From assembly GCF_019219095.1 (NCBI RefSeq), contig NZ_JAHUWH010000007.1:62001-126000 (forward strand): a DNA stretch of 64,000 bases, given 5' to 3'. The stretch is from Acidovorax sp. sic0104 (GTDB lineage: Bacteria > Pseudomonadota > Gammaproteobacteria > Burkholderiales > Burkholderiaceae_C). Shown here piece after piece: positions 32,386-40,748 of this stretch. Under the pieces are notes generated by a model. That model had not been told where the DNA came from, did no database searches, and saw only the letters and a list, made by a program, of their open reading frames with translations. The position numbers and the translations under genes are program-made. Every line of letters starts with the position of its first letter. Positions within the stretch are counted from its first letter, which is position 1.

Positions 32386-32413
32386 AGGGGAGCCTCGGGG
32401 CTCCCTTGTTTTG
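32386..32413 (+). terminator. Intrinsic terminator after the H-NS-like gene
   Basis: GGGAGCC-TCGG-GGCTCCC (about 32388-32405) is followed by TTGTTTT. The stem is perfect and the loop is a stable tetraloop. It also lies before the convergent gene ending at 32425. Confidence 0.75.
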
Positions 32414-32424
32414 GCCCTGGTCTG

Positions 32425-32958
32425 CTAAGTCCCAGGCCATGGAAGCACTGGCGCACCAGACTCGCTGCCGCAACGTATGTAGACGTGGGCAAAGGTGCCT
32501 GCAACGCTCGGACTTCCGCGTTTGCACCACTCCTCATGGAGCACCACAAGACTGTCATCGTTCAGCCAAGGGCTCTGCAGGTTCACCACCAGAATCCCCG
32601 GCCCATACTGGCAGATCACGGCCCCGTACGAGGCCTTGGTAGCTTTATGCAGCAACCGCTCACAGGCACTGGAAGCTAAAGCCCCGTCCGGATCGCTATA
32701 CAGGCCGCTTTTCATCGGCACATGGCCTTTGATCGAGTTGTGGCTGCTCAGACTTTGCGCCCATTCTGGCGAATGAAACGCATCGGTGATCTCCAGCCAA
32801 GTGGTGAAGGTCCCATCCGAGAGAATCGCGTCTGGTGTCGAAGGTTGACTGACCACACCAAGCTTTAGACCGTGGCGACGATTGTGCTCAGCGACGGTCG
32901 CGGCCAAGACTGCTGCCTCGTGAGCTACCTGGATTGCTTTGCGGCTCTGCAGTGCCAT
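32425..32958 (-). CDS. Hypothetical protein, possible nuclease fold (177 aa)
   Basis: Helical N-terminus, then DAILSDGTFTTWLEITDAF and, later, YGPGILVVNLQSP with a final HEEWCKR segment. The order of an acidic strand (WLEITD) and a hydrophobic strand recalls PD-(D/E)XK-type folds, but the lysine of the motif is not visible, so this is only a suggestion. It is convergent with the H-NS-like gene. Confidence 0.6.
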   Translation of the reverse strand: MALQSRKAIQVAHEAAVLAATVAEHNRRHGLKLGVVSQPSTPDAILSDGTFTTWLEITDAFHSPEWAQSLSSHNSIKGHVPMKSGLYSDPDGALASSACERLLHKATKASYGAVICQYGPGILVVNLQSPWLNDDSLVVLHEEWCKRGSPSVAGTFAHVYIRCGSESGAPVLPWPGT

Positions 32959-33208
32959 GGCGGGGTTCTTTCAGCTAAGCCACCAGTGGAATGGCGAGGA
33001 GGTCATTTTGGCATGCTCGCCGCAGCGCGGAGGGCTGTTGACACGTTTCAGAACTTAGACCGGCCGCTGTGCCAAATTGCGCAATGCATCTCGATTTGCA
33101 ACACCTGCAAACAACTTCGCCTCCGGCCGGCCAATTGCGGGTACCTACAATGTTCTACAGGCCGCTCTAAGTTTCTGGCGGTAGATGGAAAACGACGAAA
33201 TACTCCAC

Positions 33209-33376
33209 ATGAACAAAACCTGCTTTGGCTTTGGTGCGCTTGCAACGGCCGCACTTGTTCAAATGATTCTTGGCCACGCAGACCTGCTGAACCTCGCCGG
33301 CAGCGCAGGCACGACGCTCGTGCTGGTGAGCGCCTGGTTGCGTTGGGGCGCGCCGCGCCTGGCACGGGCCGCCTAG
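33209..33376 (+). CDS. Small membrane protein (55 aa)
   Basis: Two hydrophobic segments (FGFGALATAALVQMILG and AGTTLVLVSAWLRWG) fill most of the product. The ATG at 33209 is chosen; an in-frame ATG at 33185 adds 8 charged residues. No strong binding site is visible, and the function is unknown. Confidence 0.45.
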   Translation: MNKTCFGFGALATAALVQMILGHADLLNLAGSAGTTLVLVSAWLRWGAPRLARAA

Positions 33377-33397
33377 CGCTGACAAACTGCCTGCAGC

Positions 33398-33898
33398 ATG
33401 GCCGCGCAACCGATACCCCGACCCTCGCGACCCCGCCTCACCAACCTCCACTTCAAGGTGCTGCGTTCGCTCCACAAAGGCGCATGGAGCCAAGGCTCCA
33501 CGGTTTACTGGCGCGGTCCGAACAGATCAGAGGTGATTGGATACGCGTGGGAAATGGCGTTTTGGGGGAGCGACGCTCGCTTTGACGCCATGATGGCGGT
33601 CCCAGACCTGGAACGTAGGGGACTCATCGTCGATGGGACACGCGATGGCCTTGGTACCAGCTCCAAGCACTGGGAGATCCGCCTCACACCCAAAGGCCGC
33701 GCGTTCATTGAGAACGCCAACGGCGCTCCCGCCGCCCGCGCCCGCAGCAACGCCGCCAAGGCCAGGGCGCGGTTGCTCGCACCATTCAAGCCCTTGCGGC
33801 CGAGCAAACTGGCCAGGCGATGGCCGCGTAGCGCGCGTTACACCTTGACGGCCCTGGGAACTATCAAGCGTCTTTGGCGAGGCCTGATGGGTCGGTAG
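33398..33898 (+). CDS. Winged-helix-like hypothetical protein (166 aa)
   Basis: Residues about 15-105 have the shape of a winged helix (LHFKVLRSLHKGAW ... MMAVPDLERRGLI ... WEIRLTPKGRAFIE), the last part typical of the wing before LTxxGRxxI in MarR/PadR-like proteins. The C-terminus is strongly basic (NAAKARARLLAPFKPLRPSKLARRWPR). It may bind DNA or RNA, which is inference. A bidirectional terminator follows. Confidence 0.6.
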   Translation: MAAQPIPRPSRPRLTNLHFKVLRSLHKGAWSQGSTVYWRGPNRSEVIGYAWEMAFWGSDARFDAMMAVPDLERRGLIVDGTRDGLGTSSKHWEIRLTPKGRAFIENANGAPAARARSNAAKARARLLAPFKPLRPSKLARRWPRSARYTLTALGTIKRLWRGLMGR

Positions 33899-33912
33899 GC
33901 CAGCAGAAACAG

Positions 33913-33937
33913 AAAGGGCCTCGACTGAGGCCCGTTT
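33913..33937. terminator. Bidirectional terminator
   Basis: GGGCCTC-GACT-GAGGCCC flanked by AAA on the left and TTT on the right (33913-33937) can serve both converging genes, ending at 33898 (plus) and 33957 (minus). Confidence 0.65.
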
Positions 33938-33956
33938 CATGCGATCGGCTTGTGCC

Positions 33957-34391
33957 CTACTGCGGAAGGATCTTGTATGTCTGCTGGGTGGTGACATTCA
34001 TGTACGTTGCCTGGATGGAGAATTCCGCATATCGGGCCGGTCGCGCAACTGTCCCGCTGATCACCCCATCACTGCTCACGCTCACTCCATTCGGAAGAAG
34101 TCCGCCGACGAACGTGTACACCACTGCCGAGACATCCTTTTTTCCGCCGACCACGTGCGTCAAGGGCTTCAGGTCGTACATGTACACGCCCGACACGCGC
34201 GAGTTCGGCAATGTCGCAGAGTCGAGCGTGATCCCGGGTGGCACATTCGCGGCTGCATTCTTGAGGGTCGATGAAGACCTCACCAGCCAAACCTGGGAGC
34301 CTTCTGCCGTTTGGGAATAGGCAGCAACGGGAAGTGCCGCGCCTGCCGCCACAAGGCAGGCTACGGCTAGAAGGGTGCGGAAGTTGGACAT
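33957..34391 (-). CDS. Exported protein with Ig-like (He_PIG-type) repeat (144 aa)
   Basis: A signal peptide (MSNFRTLLAVACLVAAGAALPVAAYS) is followed by one beta-sandwich-like domain whose end, GLLPNGVSVSSDGVISGTVARPARYAEFSIQAT, follows the LPxGxxxxxxGxISGT pattern of putative Ig domains in surface and secreted bacterial proteins. AGGTGG precedes the ATG at 34391. It should be periplasmic or secreted. Confidence 0.7.
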   Translation of the reverse strand: MSNFRTLLAVACLVAAGAALPVAAYSQTAEGSQVWLVRSSSTLKNAAANVPPGITLDSATLPNSRVSGVYMYDLKPLTHVVGGKKDVSAVVYTFVGGLLPNGVSVSSDGVISGTVARPARYAEFSIQATYMNVTTQQTYKILPQ

Positions 34392-34488
34392 GGATGCCAC
34401 CTGGATGTACGAGCGAGACGCGTGGCCCTACGGTGGGCCTGCCGAAATCGTCTCTGGCCCAGGAATTCTAGAAACCCGCTGCCGAAAT

Positions 34489-34539
34489 ACGCCGCCGAAA
34501 ACGGACCTAAGAGGTCGTTTTTCAACGGTTCGGCGGCGT
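34489..34539. repeat. Perfect 11-bp inverted repeat with inner terminator-like hairpin
   Basis: ACGCCGCCGAA (34489-34499) is the exact reverse complement of TTCGGCGGCGT (34529-34539). Inside, GACCT (34504-34508) and AGGTC (34512-34516) form a second hairpin with T runs on both strands. The element sits between divergently transcribed genes, where terminators are not expected; it could be an operator, an insulator or the remnant of a mobile element end. Confidence 0.6.
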
Positions 34540-34645
34540 GACCTCGACGCCTTGCTTCGCCCATCAGCTGTCGTGATGAGCCTCACCGCGAAGAAAAGTC
34601 GTGGCGCCACCTGGGCGCTGGCCGCTTGCCCGCTATGCTGACGAC

Positions 34646-35284
34646 ATGGACTATCCGCTCCCTGGCTATCGCGCAACCCTCATCAAACAAGCAGACGTTT
34701 GTGCTGGTGACGTTCTTCTAGGCTATGCCGAAATTACTTCTGGGGAAGACCAAGCGCAGCCGCTCGGCTACTCCCACGTAGCGATAGCATTAGCCGAACA
34801 GCGGGTTTTGGAGGCGACTACCTCCGGAGTCGCCATCGTTACGATGGAGAAATTGCTAGAGGACTATGAACACTTGGCGGTGCTTCGCTCCCCGGGCCTC
34901 TGGGGTGCGGAGAGGGTACAGCGGCTTGAGCACTTCGCCAGATCGCAAAGCGGCAAGCCTTTCAACACCCAAGGCATGGGCCGCGTGCCAGACCGCAAAG
35001 AGAAACACAGCGCTGACTTGATGGAGAAGGTGCCAAAATTCTTCGATGGCACCTATACCCCGCCGCCGCCCGATCAGAGATCCTACTTTTGTTCTCAACT
35101 GGTGGTAGCAGCGTTCATAGACGCAGACTGCATCAGCGACGCGGGCTCAATCGCACTGTCACCGAAAGTCATATCACCGAGCGATATCGGGGAAGACAAA
35201 ACGTTTGGATTCTTTGTCGGTTACGTGACTCGGAGCGACAGGTACGAAGTGCCCCTGCAGGACCACTTTCGACGTTTTCTCTGA
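34646..35284 (+). CDS. YiiX-like permuted papain-fold cysteine hydrolase (212 aa)
   Basis: The order of motifs is that of circularly permuted NlpC/P60 enzymes such as YiiX: an early GDVLLGY strand, SHVAIAL with the catalytic His (about residue 48), and a C-terminal YFCSQLVVAAF with the catalytic Cys (about residue 152). These enzymes are thought to cleave amide or thioester bonds in lipids or peptides. There is no signal peptide, so it acts in the cytoplasm. It stands alone, without an obvious operon partner. Confidence 0.75.
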   Translation: MDYPLPGYRATLIKQADVCAGDVLLGYAEITSGEDQAQPLGYSHVAIALAEQRVLEATTSGVAIVTMEKLLEDYEHLAVLRSPGLWGAERVQRLEHFARSQSGKPFNTQGMGRVPDRKEKHSADLMEKVPKFFDGTYTPPPPDQRSYFCSQLVVAAFIDADCISDAGSIALSPKVISPSDIGEDKTFGFFVGYVTRSDRYEVPLQDHFRRFL

Positions 35285-35395
35285 GATTGAAAGGCCGATT
35301 CCGGCCGATGAGGGAGGTTGCCTGCCGCAGGTGTTCATGGTGGCGGACTGACTGGTCATCATCGCTGGAATGCGGACCTTGCTTGGGCGCCAGCC

Positions 35396-36841
35396 TCACT
35401 TCTGCGCGCTCACTACCGCTTTGCTTGCTCCCACAGTGCATTCAAGTTCGCAACCGCACCCGGGACACTCCACCAGGCCTTGGGCACCGACAGTACCAGT
35501 GAATCTCAGAACCGAGCCGCAGCTAGGGCACGGCCTGGCCCATGCCGCCCACGAACCAGAGGCTTTGCCGAGGACAAGCTCGACGGTCACATCCCCGAAG
35601 TTCCGGCCATGCTTCAATGGCACCGCCAATTCCACCGCAGCGGGGATTGACCGGTTGATCGCCTCGGACAGATCTCCAAGGGGCGCCTCGAAAAAGACTT
35701 TGCTACCCAAAACGCGCCAGCGGTCCAGTGAAGCAGCCGCCGTCCCCCAGACCGCCCCAAGGTCGTCAACGCAAACGCAGTGGACGAGCGTGTGAAAGCC
35801 GATTCGGGATGTGAACCGCTTTTGCCTGGCGTCAAGTGCTGACAGAGCAAGGCGCGGATCCGTGCGGGTGTAGCTGATCCGGAAGAGGTCCTTTCGGTGC
35901 CACTGACACCGCGTCACGTAGATCCACCCTCCCCCAGGTGATCGCAATGGAGGAATCGCAGCGTGCTCTACCAAAGCAGGCGATGCGAATGCTGCCCCTT
36001 GATCCCTGTGGAGCACGAAATCATCGAGCGCCTCCGCGTCGCCATTGGTGAATGCTTGCGTGGCATCCAGCGCGCGCTTGAGTAGCGGCTCTCTGAGCAG
36101 GAAGAACTCGCGCTTTTGCACGGGCCGGTTTGGAGCGAGCAAGTCGAACAGAGCCCTCTCCGCGTCATATGCAGCGGGCACCTGAACGGAGTGCACCAAG
36201 TGAAACTCGCCGACGTCCGGCACCTCCCGATGCTCCAGGTTGAGGCTGTCGATCCTCTCCTGCGGGCTCCGGGTCGTGTACCCCAGTTTGAACAGGCCGT
36301 CCAGGTGAAACGGGTTTCGGGCCATGTAGAGGTACCCCGGCATGCCGGCGTGCCGACGATAGTGGTCAGGCTCAAAAACGAGGGGACGCGATCTGCGAAC
36401 TACCGCAGAGGTTGTCCTAGCGACTGGTGGGGCAACGTACGGGAGAGCTGCCAGTTCACGTGCCGGAGGCCTCGCCGGGCCCAGCTCATCGACCGTACTG
36501 GAAACACGCAGCAACTCCTCGCCTTCAGGCGCTGCAACGTGCTCAAAAACGGGTTCCGTGAATGGCTCTGCCTGCGGCTCGACCACCGTGGGCGCAGTGT
36601 CCTCGAAGCCCACGGACGCGGAAATCGGGGGGGCTGCAGGTGCGAACGATGGCGGTGGAGCATACTCTGCCCCAGAAGGGATGGCAGAGCCATCCTCTGG
36701 CTCTGGCTCTGGCTCTGGCTCTCGCGCCGTGCCTGGCGAGCGAAAACCAAACATCGCCCTGACCACCTGGCCAAGCATGAATGCGGCGAAGACTACGAAG
36801 CCCCCGGAAGCTACGTAGACGAGAAACAGTTCGATGGACAA
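35396..36841 (-). CDS. Membrane-anchored GIY-YIG-like (T5orf172/Mug113) protein with zinc ribbon (481 aa)
   Basis: Domain order: transmembrane helix (residues 4-30); acidic Pro/Glu-rich linker with an EPEPEPEP repeat (about 40-140); a Mug113-type GIY-YIG domain (about 168-275) with GYLYMARN, LFKLGYTTRSPQERIDSLN and AERALFDLL; and a C-terminal zinc ribbon (CPSCG, then CPGCGCELEC). GIY-YIG domains cut DNA, but a membrane tether is unusual. The start is a TTG at 36841 with GGGGAT upstream. It begins 14 bp after the stop of the preceding gene, so the two are probably co-transcribed. Confidence 0.75.
   Translation of the reverse strand: MSIELFLVYVASGGFVVFAAFMLGQVVRAMFGFRSPGTAREPEPEPEPEDGSAIPSGAEYAPPPSFAPAAPPISASVGFEDTAPTVVEPQAEPFTEPVFEHVAAPEGEELLRVSSTVDELGPARPPARELAALPYVAPPVARTTSAVVRRSRPLVFEPDHYRRHAGMPGYLYMARNPFHLDGLFKLGYTTRSPQERIDSLNLEHREVPDVGEFHLVHSVQVPAAYDAERALFDLLAPNRPVQKREFFLLREPLLKRALDATQAFTNGDAEALDDFVLHRDQGAAFASPALVEHAAIPPLRSPGGGWIYVTRCQWHRKDLFRISYTRTDPRLALSALDARQKRFTSRIGFHTLVHCVCVDDLGAVWGTAAASLDRWRVLGSKVFFEAPLGDLSEAINRSIPAAVELAVPLKHGRNFGDVTVELVLGKASGSWAAWARPCPSCGSVLRFTGTVGAQGLVECPGCGCELECTVGASKAVVSAQK
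36695..36722. repeat. Hexanucleotide simple repeat inside a gene
   Basis: CTCTGG is repeated four times plus a partial unit; in the minus-strand gene it encodes the EPEPEPEP stretch of the linker. Length changes by whole units would stay in frame. Confidence 0.8.
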
Positions 36842-36855
36842 GGCGATCCCCGCCG

Positions 36856-37386
36856 CTAAGCGGCAAATCCCAGCCCGTGCAGTTCTTTGGTCGCAGACAG
36901 AAGTGTGTCCTTGAAATGAGATTGCAGGGCGGAAAGATTGACCGCCAACACCTCGTGACCGACCAGACCCAGACTGGCCGCAAACGCAGGAGTGATGTCC
37001 ATCTTCTGGGTGTAGGCGAGCTTATAGGCTTCAAATCGTTCCGCCATCTTCGGAGGGAACAGCTTCTTGTAGTGCCCTATCAGTGGACCCCGAATATCGA
37101 GGCGCTTAACGGTCCGATCGATAGCCAGCAACTGGGCGCAAGCAAGCGCCAAATACGACTCCTCGACGTACTGGGCACTTGCGCGAGCGGGCAAGCGCGA
37201 CATCGCCTTCATGTCAATCTTGATTCGATTCAGGTTGGCCACCAGTATCCGAGCAACTGCCTCGGGGTCACGCCCCACGCTTTGTGCCCCACTCACACCC
37301 TCCCTAGAGCGAAGTTTCTTGTCCATCGAACGACCAAGAAGCCACATCGCCAAAAGGACTACCGCGCCAAAAACGACTCCCTCCAT
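36856..37386 (-). CDS. Membrane-anchored hypothetical protein (176 aa)
   Basis: One N-terminal hydrophobic helix (VVFGAVVLLAMWLLG) is followed by basic residues and a helical cytoplasmic domain of about 150 aa. GGGAGA precedes the ATG at 37386. It is directly upstream of the membrane-anchored GIY-YIG-like gene (14-bp gap), which suggests a membrane-bound pair. A terminator for upstream transcription lies just before it. Confidence 0.7.
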   Translation of the reverse strand: MEGVVFGAVVLLAMWLLGRSMDKKLRSREGVSGAQSVGRDPEAVARILVANLNRIKIDMKAMSRLPARASAQYVEESYLALACAQLLAIDRTVKRLDIRGPLIGHYKKLFPPKMAERFEAYKLAYTQKMDITPAFAASLGLVGHEVLAVNLSALQSHFKDTLLSATKELHGLGFAA

Positions 37387-37400
37387 CCCATCTCCCAGTC

Positions 37401-37423
37401 AAAAACGGACCCGCGTGGGTCCC
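37401..37423 (-). terminator. Intrinsic terminator on the minus strand
   Basis: Read on the minus strand, GGACCC-ACGC-GGGTCC is followed by GTTTTT (complement of AAAAAC at 37401-37406). It lies just after the gene ending at 37435 and so would end the 48-37 kb unit. Confidence 0.7.
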
Positions 37424-37434
37424 AGCGGCCGTGC

Positions 37435-38115
37435 TCAGACCGAACTTGCCAGCCCCATCGGGAACCACTCCCGAATGTCATCGTACTGTTGGTTCAAACC
37501 CAACGCCAGCGCACCCCACAACTCGTGCTCCGAAGCGTTCATACGCGGTACTTTGACCTCTTCGCCGGGAGTGATTTTGCACAGCAGATCGTCGTCATCC
37601 AGGTTCAGGAGCAGACGACACGCCAGCGGTCGGGATTCGTAGATGGTGCATCTGCCTTTGCTCAAGAATGAGCAAGGCATGCCGTAGTAGATCTCGCTCA
37701 TGTCGCGCGCGATCGATTGCAGATCGACCTGGTCGTCCATCACCTTGATTCCGGCCTTCTTGTTGATCTGAGTGCCAGTCTCCCGAGCAATGACTTCAGC
37801 CTCGATGCGGCTGATGGGCACTGTGAGGTTGCAGCAATGGGAGCACCCAGCTGTGCACGCCGAGAGCTCATAGACGGGCGCGGACATGGCGTCAGCCGCC
37901 TTACGCAGCCAGAACACCTTCTGGGCTGCTTTGGTGGCCTTGGTCGCTTGCTTCAGGAGGCGAGCTTCATCCTCACGGGAGCGCGACCGAAGGTGCAGTA
38001 GTTTGGCCTCGATTCGCAGCTGCATTCCTTCTTCACGCTCTGCCACTGCCTTCAGATGGGCTTCAAGCTCGGGCGGGCGCTGGTGCGCAACCTCCATGAA
38101 CTGCTCCGTCGTCAT
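37435..38115 (-). CDS. YkgJ-type cysteine-cluster protein (226 aa)
   Basis: The family signature is present: SACTAGCSHCCNL (Cys 87, 91, 94, 95), then PCSFLSKGRCTIYESRPLACR (Cys 148, 156, 166) and a further Cys at 179. YkgJ proteins carry an Fe-S or zinc cluster of unknown use. The N-terminal 75 residues form a charged helical extension. The start overlaps the previous stop by 4 nt (ATGA). Confidence 0.8.
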   Translation of the reverse strand: MTTEQFMEVAHQRPPELEAHLKAVAEREEGMQLRIEAKLLHLRSRSREDEARLLKQATKATKAAQKVFWLRKAADAMSAPVYELSACTAGCSHCCNLTVPISRIEAEVIARETGTQINKKAGIKVMDDQVDLQSIARDMSEIYYGMPCSFLSKGRCTIYESRPLACRLLLNLDDDDLLCKITPGEEVKVPRMNASEHELWGALALGLNQQYDDIREWFPMGLASSV

Positions 38116-38447
38116 GCGCGGTGCCCCTCGTTCAACTCCCAAAGAGGATCCTCGGCCCAGCGGAACTCGTCCTGCGCGCCAAGCCTGCGGAAGGCGTCAT
38201 AGTCGTACCCTGCCCTGATCATTTCCCCGCAGCGCGGGCACGCGGCACGGAACAGCGACCGCGTCAGGACATAGTGTCTGCATTCGAGGCGTACGATGCG
38301 TTTGCCAGTGGCGAGGAAGTGGGCCGTCCGCTGTGGCAACGACGCAAACCAGCCGTTGTGCGTCTTGCTCTGTTCCTCCAAGCTCACCAGGCGCTCGATC
38401 GGATTGCGCTGGTTGCGCAAAAGGTCGCTGAGTACGCTGTCGTTCAT
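38112..38447 (-). CDS. Small protein with zinc motif (111 aa)
   Basis: Residues about 55-75 contain LECRHYVLTR and AACPRCGEM, which could bind zinc with one His and three Cys. It overlaps both its neighbours by 4 nt, so it belongs to the tightly coupled 38-40 kb gene set. No family name can be given. Confidence 0.7.
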   Translation of the reverse strand: MNDSVLSDLLRNQRNPIERLVSLEEQSKTHNGWFASLPQRTAHFLATGKRIVRLECRHYVLTRSLFRAACPRCGEMIRAGYDYDAFRRLGAQDEFRWAEDPLWELNEGHRA

Positions 38448-39202
38448 AGCCTGCTCTTTCCCTCAACACGAAAATCGCGATAGACGTCATTGGTCACGCG
38501 GCGGGCAAGCTCCGCTTTCACCTTCTTGATCGCCTCGTCGTCGGTCCTCGCAGATGTAGCCGTTAGACTGGAGCGCTTGCCGCCAGAGCTATCGCTGACG
38601 AAGGACACAGTGATTCTGCTGAACGGAGAAGGCTTCCTGGCCTTGCGCCGCTCCTCATGGGCGGCCAGAGCCTGCGCGCCGGCATCATTGATGTCAACCA
38701 TCCACGTGCTGCCACGCTTGGCCACTGCCAATAGTCCACGCTCGTCGAGCCCTTCCAGCATGGAGCGAGTCGGACGCCCGATGGACCAACGGGCTGGGCT
38801 GTTGGGCCCTGAAGGATGCCGCCACATCGGCCAGGAAAAGAACTCCTGCGCCTCCACCTTGGAGCCTGCCAGAAACGCCTGCAGCGTCTCCACCACGCGG
38901 TCGGTCAGCGGCTTTCCGGCCCTCGGCGGCGTCGTTGCCCCTACTGAGCTGGGAGCGCAGGCCCCCGATGCCGGCACTGGTTTCCGAGACATCTCACGCC
39001 AGGACCAGGCGTCAGTACGAAGCCTCTCGGCCACCCAGGCGTTCGCGCGCGCTTCCTGGGGGTCCGGACTTTTGAGTCCATCCAGGTAGGCTGCGCACCG
39101 GTCGTACGCGGCCGATCGCGCGGCGTAGTCCTGGAGACCCTCCACTGCCGGCGAGCTTGGCAGCGTATTCGCCACATCGGGATCAGGCATCGTCGGTTCC
39201 AT
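38444..39202 (-). CDS. Hypothetical protein (252 aa)
   Basis: The middle looks like a winged helix (TRSMLEGLDERGLLAVAKRGSTWMVDI) and the C-terminus is a strand-rich region with basic helix (DEAIKKVKAELARRVTNDVYRDFRVEG). It starts 3 bp after the stop of the ISL3-like gene and ends in an ATGA overlap, so all are translated together. The function is unknown. Confidence 0.7.
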   Translation of the reverse strand: MEPTMPDPDVANTLPSSPAVEGLQDYAARSAAYDRCAAYLDGLKSPDPQEARANAWVAERLRTDAWSWREMSRKPVPASGACAPSSVGATTPPRAGKPLTDRVVETLQAFLAGSKVEAQEFFSWPMWRHPSGPNSPARWSIGRPTRSMLEGLDERGLLAVAKRGSTWMVDINDAGAQALAAHEERRKARKPSPFSRITVSFVSDSSGGKRSSLTATSARTDDEAIKKVKAELARRVTNDVYRDFRVEGKSRL

Positions 39203-39205
39203 GGC

Positions 39206-40492
39206 TCACACCTCCGGGGCCTTGTAGGAGTTCGACCGAAGCCGCGCCAGCGAGGCGCCACGGGATAGGAAGGATCGAGCGGGCATCCCTGCGGGCAACA
39301 GCAGGCTTGCTCGCGCGGCCTCAAAGACATGGCCTCGCTCGGGAACGGCGGCGATCCACTCTTCGAGCTTTTTAAGCTCTGGAACCCGGGCCAGGGTGAA
39401 GTCCTGGGCCTCTACTTCAAAGAATGCTCGCACCTCGGGCCCGAAAGTCTTCAAGGCCACCTGCAGGGACTTGAAGAACGGCTTCGTCTTGCCACTCAAG
39501 CCCGCCAGGGCGGCCGTCATCAAGCCGAACGCTTCCTCGGCCGCCTTCTTGCCCCGATAGGCCTCACGGAAGGCTTCACGCGCCTCGTAGGCATCGCTGA
39601 GGCCTGGGTACGTCCCAAAGATGTATTCCAACAGCTCGACCTCTTGCTCGTGGAGATGCTCCCGCTCCTTGGCAAAGGTTTCTGCATCGTGCGCCAACTT
39701 GCGCTTGAGGTAGATCGACAGATCCTTGCGCGTCGCCCTGCGCACCTGCTCCAGCGCGTCGTCTGCCATGGCCATCACGAAGAACTGGTCCACGTAGACC
39801 ACGGCTTTAGGCAAGAGCGCACGCACCAACTCACGGTGCCGCGCGTCGAAGCCGATGCCCACAGTCTGCGCAGCGCCTGCCCGCTCCAGTCGGGGAGCCA
39901 ACCCGGCGTCCGTGGTCCTCGTCCGCGCGTTTTGGGTTGTGTCTTCGACAAGGTCCACGATTGCCAGAGCGTGTGCGTCGATCAGGGCCGTAGCGGGCCT
40001 CCGAAAGACCTTCACCGAGAACAGCGCCAGCGCCAAAGGGTCGGGGATCCGTACCCAAGCCTCAACGTCTTTCAGGTAGCGGTGAAAGATCAGCCGGACT
40101 GTCGTGTCCTCCAGCCCGGATTCCATCGCCATTTCCTGAAACGTCCGCTTGAAGCAACCCTGGCCCACGTGAAGGAAAAAACGTCGCGTAATCCCATGGT
40201 CGGTGTGAATCTCCGGAAGCTCCTGCGAGAAAGTCTGGCCGGAGCGCTGGCACTTGAAGCGTTTCACGTTCAGTAGGATCTCTACCTTGGCGTCCTTGCG
40301 TGGAATGTCACCAACGATCCGCTTGCGCGTGCCAAACAGCTTCACCGCGCCTCCGCACTTGCACTTCGTTGGCAGTACCGTGTATTCAGCCTCGTAACGG
40401 ATCAGGCCATCAGTCTTCTCGGTCCCAATGAGGCGGTACCCCCGGGGCATGCCAGGGACTGCGTGGGCAGGTAGTTTCGTCGTGGCGGGCAT
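39206..40492 (-). CDS. ISL3-transposase-like protein, probably domesticated (428 aa)
   Basis: The N-terminus keeps the ISL3 zinc-finger plan (CKCGG at 44-48, then LNVKRFKCQRSGQTFSQELPE at 75-95, with the last Cys of the second pair changed to Ser). The DDE core is visible: IDAHALAIVD (172), GIGFDARHRELVRALLP (Asp 216) and AVVYVDQFFVM (Asp 235), matching D...D and the VxDxFHV block of ISL3 enzymes. The expected C-terminal SExxN(R/K)xIK region with the third acidic residue is not evident. No terminal repeats flank it, and it is packed in an operon. Confidence 0.7.
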   Translation of the reverse strand: MPATTKLPAHAVPGMPRGYRLIGTEKTDGLIRYEAEYTVLPTKCKCGGAVKLFGTRKRIVGDIPRKDAKVEILLNVKRFKCQRSGQTFSQELPEIHTDHGITRRFFLHVGQGCFKRTFQEMAMESGLEDTTVRLIFHRYLKDVEAWVRIPDPLALALFSVKVFRRPATALIDAHALAIVDLVEDTTQNARTRTTDAGLAPRLERAGAAQTVGIGFDARHRELVRALLPKAVVYVDQFFVMAMADDALEQVRRATRKDLSIYLKRKLAHDAETFAKEREHLHEQEVELLEYIFGTYPGLSDAYEAREAFREAYRGKKAAEEAFGLMTAALAGLSGKTKPFFKSLQVALKTFGPEVRAFFEVEAQDFTLARVPELKKLEEWIAAVPERGHVFEAARASLLLPAGMPARSFLSRGASLARLRSNSYKAPEV

Positions 40493-40544
40493 GGTGTGTC
40501 TCGGTGCTGGACTGGATCGGCGAACGGGTCGTTGAGCGCACGAC

Positions 40545-40748
40545 CTAAAAAAGCGCCGCCTGGGGGGCGCTCGTGGCTCCGGGAAGCTGGGGCGTGCTGG
40601 GGGGCACCTGTGCAACAGGCGCCCTCGCCAAAGCCTCTTCACGCCAGACGCTCTTGGTGGCTTCTCCCAGCTGCGACCATTCGGGCTTGACGATGGCGAA
40701 TGCATCGTAGAGGGCGCGCGCAGCGTCTTCCAGGGCCTCGGGGCTCAT
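40545..40748 (-). CDS. Small hypothetical protein (67 aa)
   Basis: An N-terminal helix (SPEALEDAARALYDAFAIV) is followed by a Pro/Ala-rich tail. It starts in a 4-nt overlap with the gene upstream. Its small size, dense packing and codon bias support expression; the function is unknown. Confidence 0.6.
   Translation of the reverse strand: MSPEALEDAARALYDAFAIVKPEWSQLGEATKSVWREEALARAPVAQVPPSTPQLPGATSAPQAALF

Noticed and set aside
32872-33585. 237-codon plus-strand ORF
   Set aside because: It overlaps three better candidates in other frames and has an unnatural Arg/Cys-rich composition.
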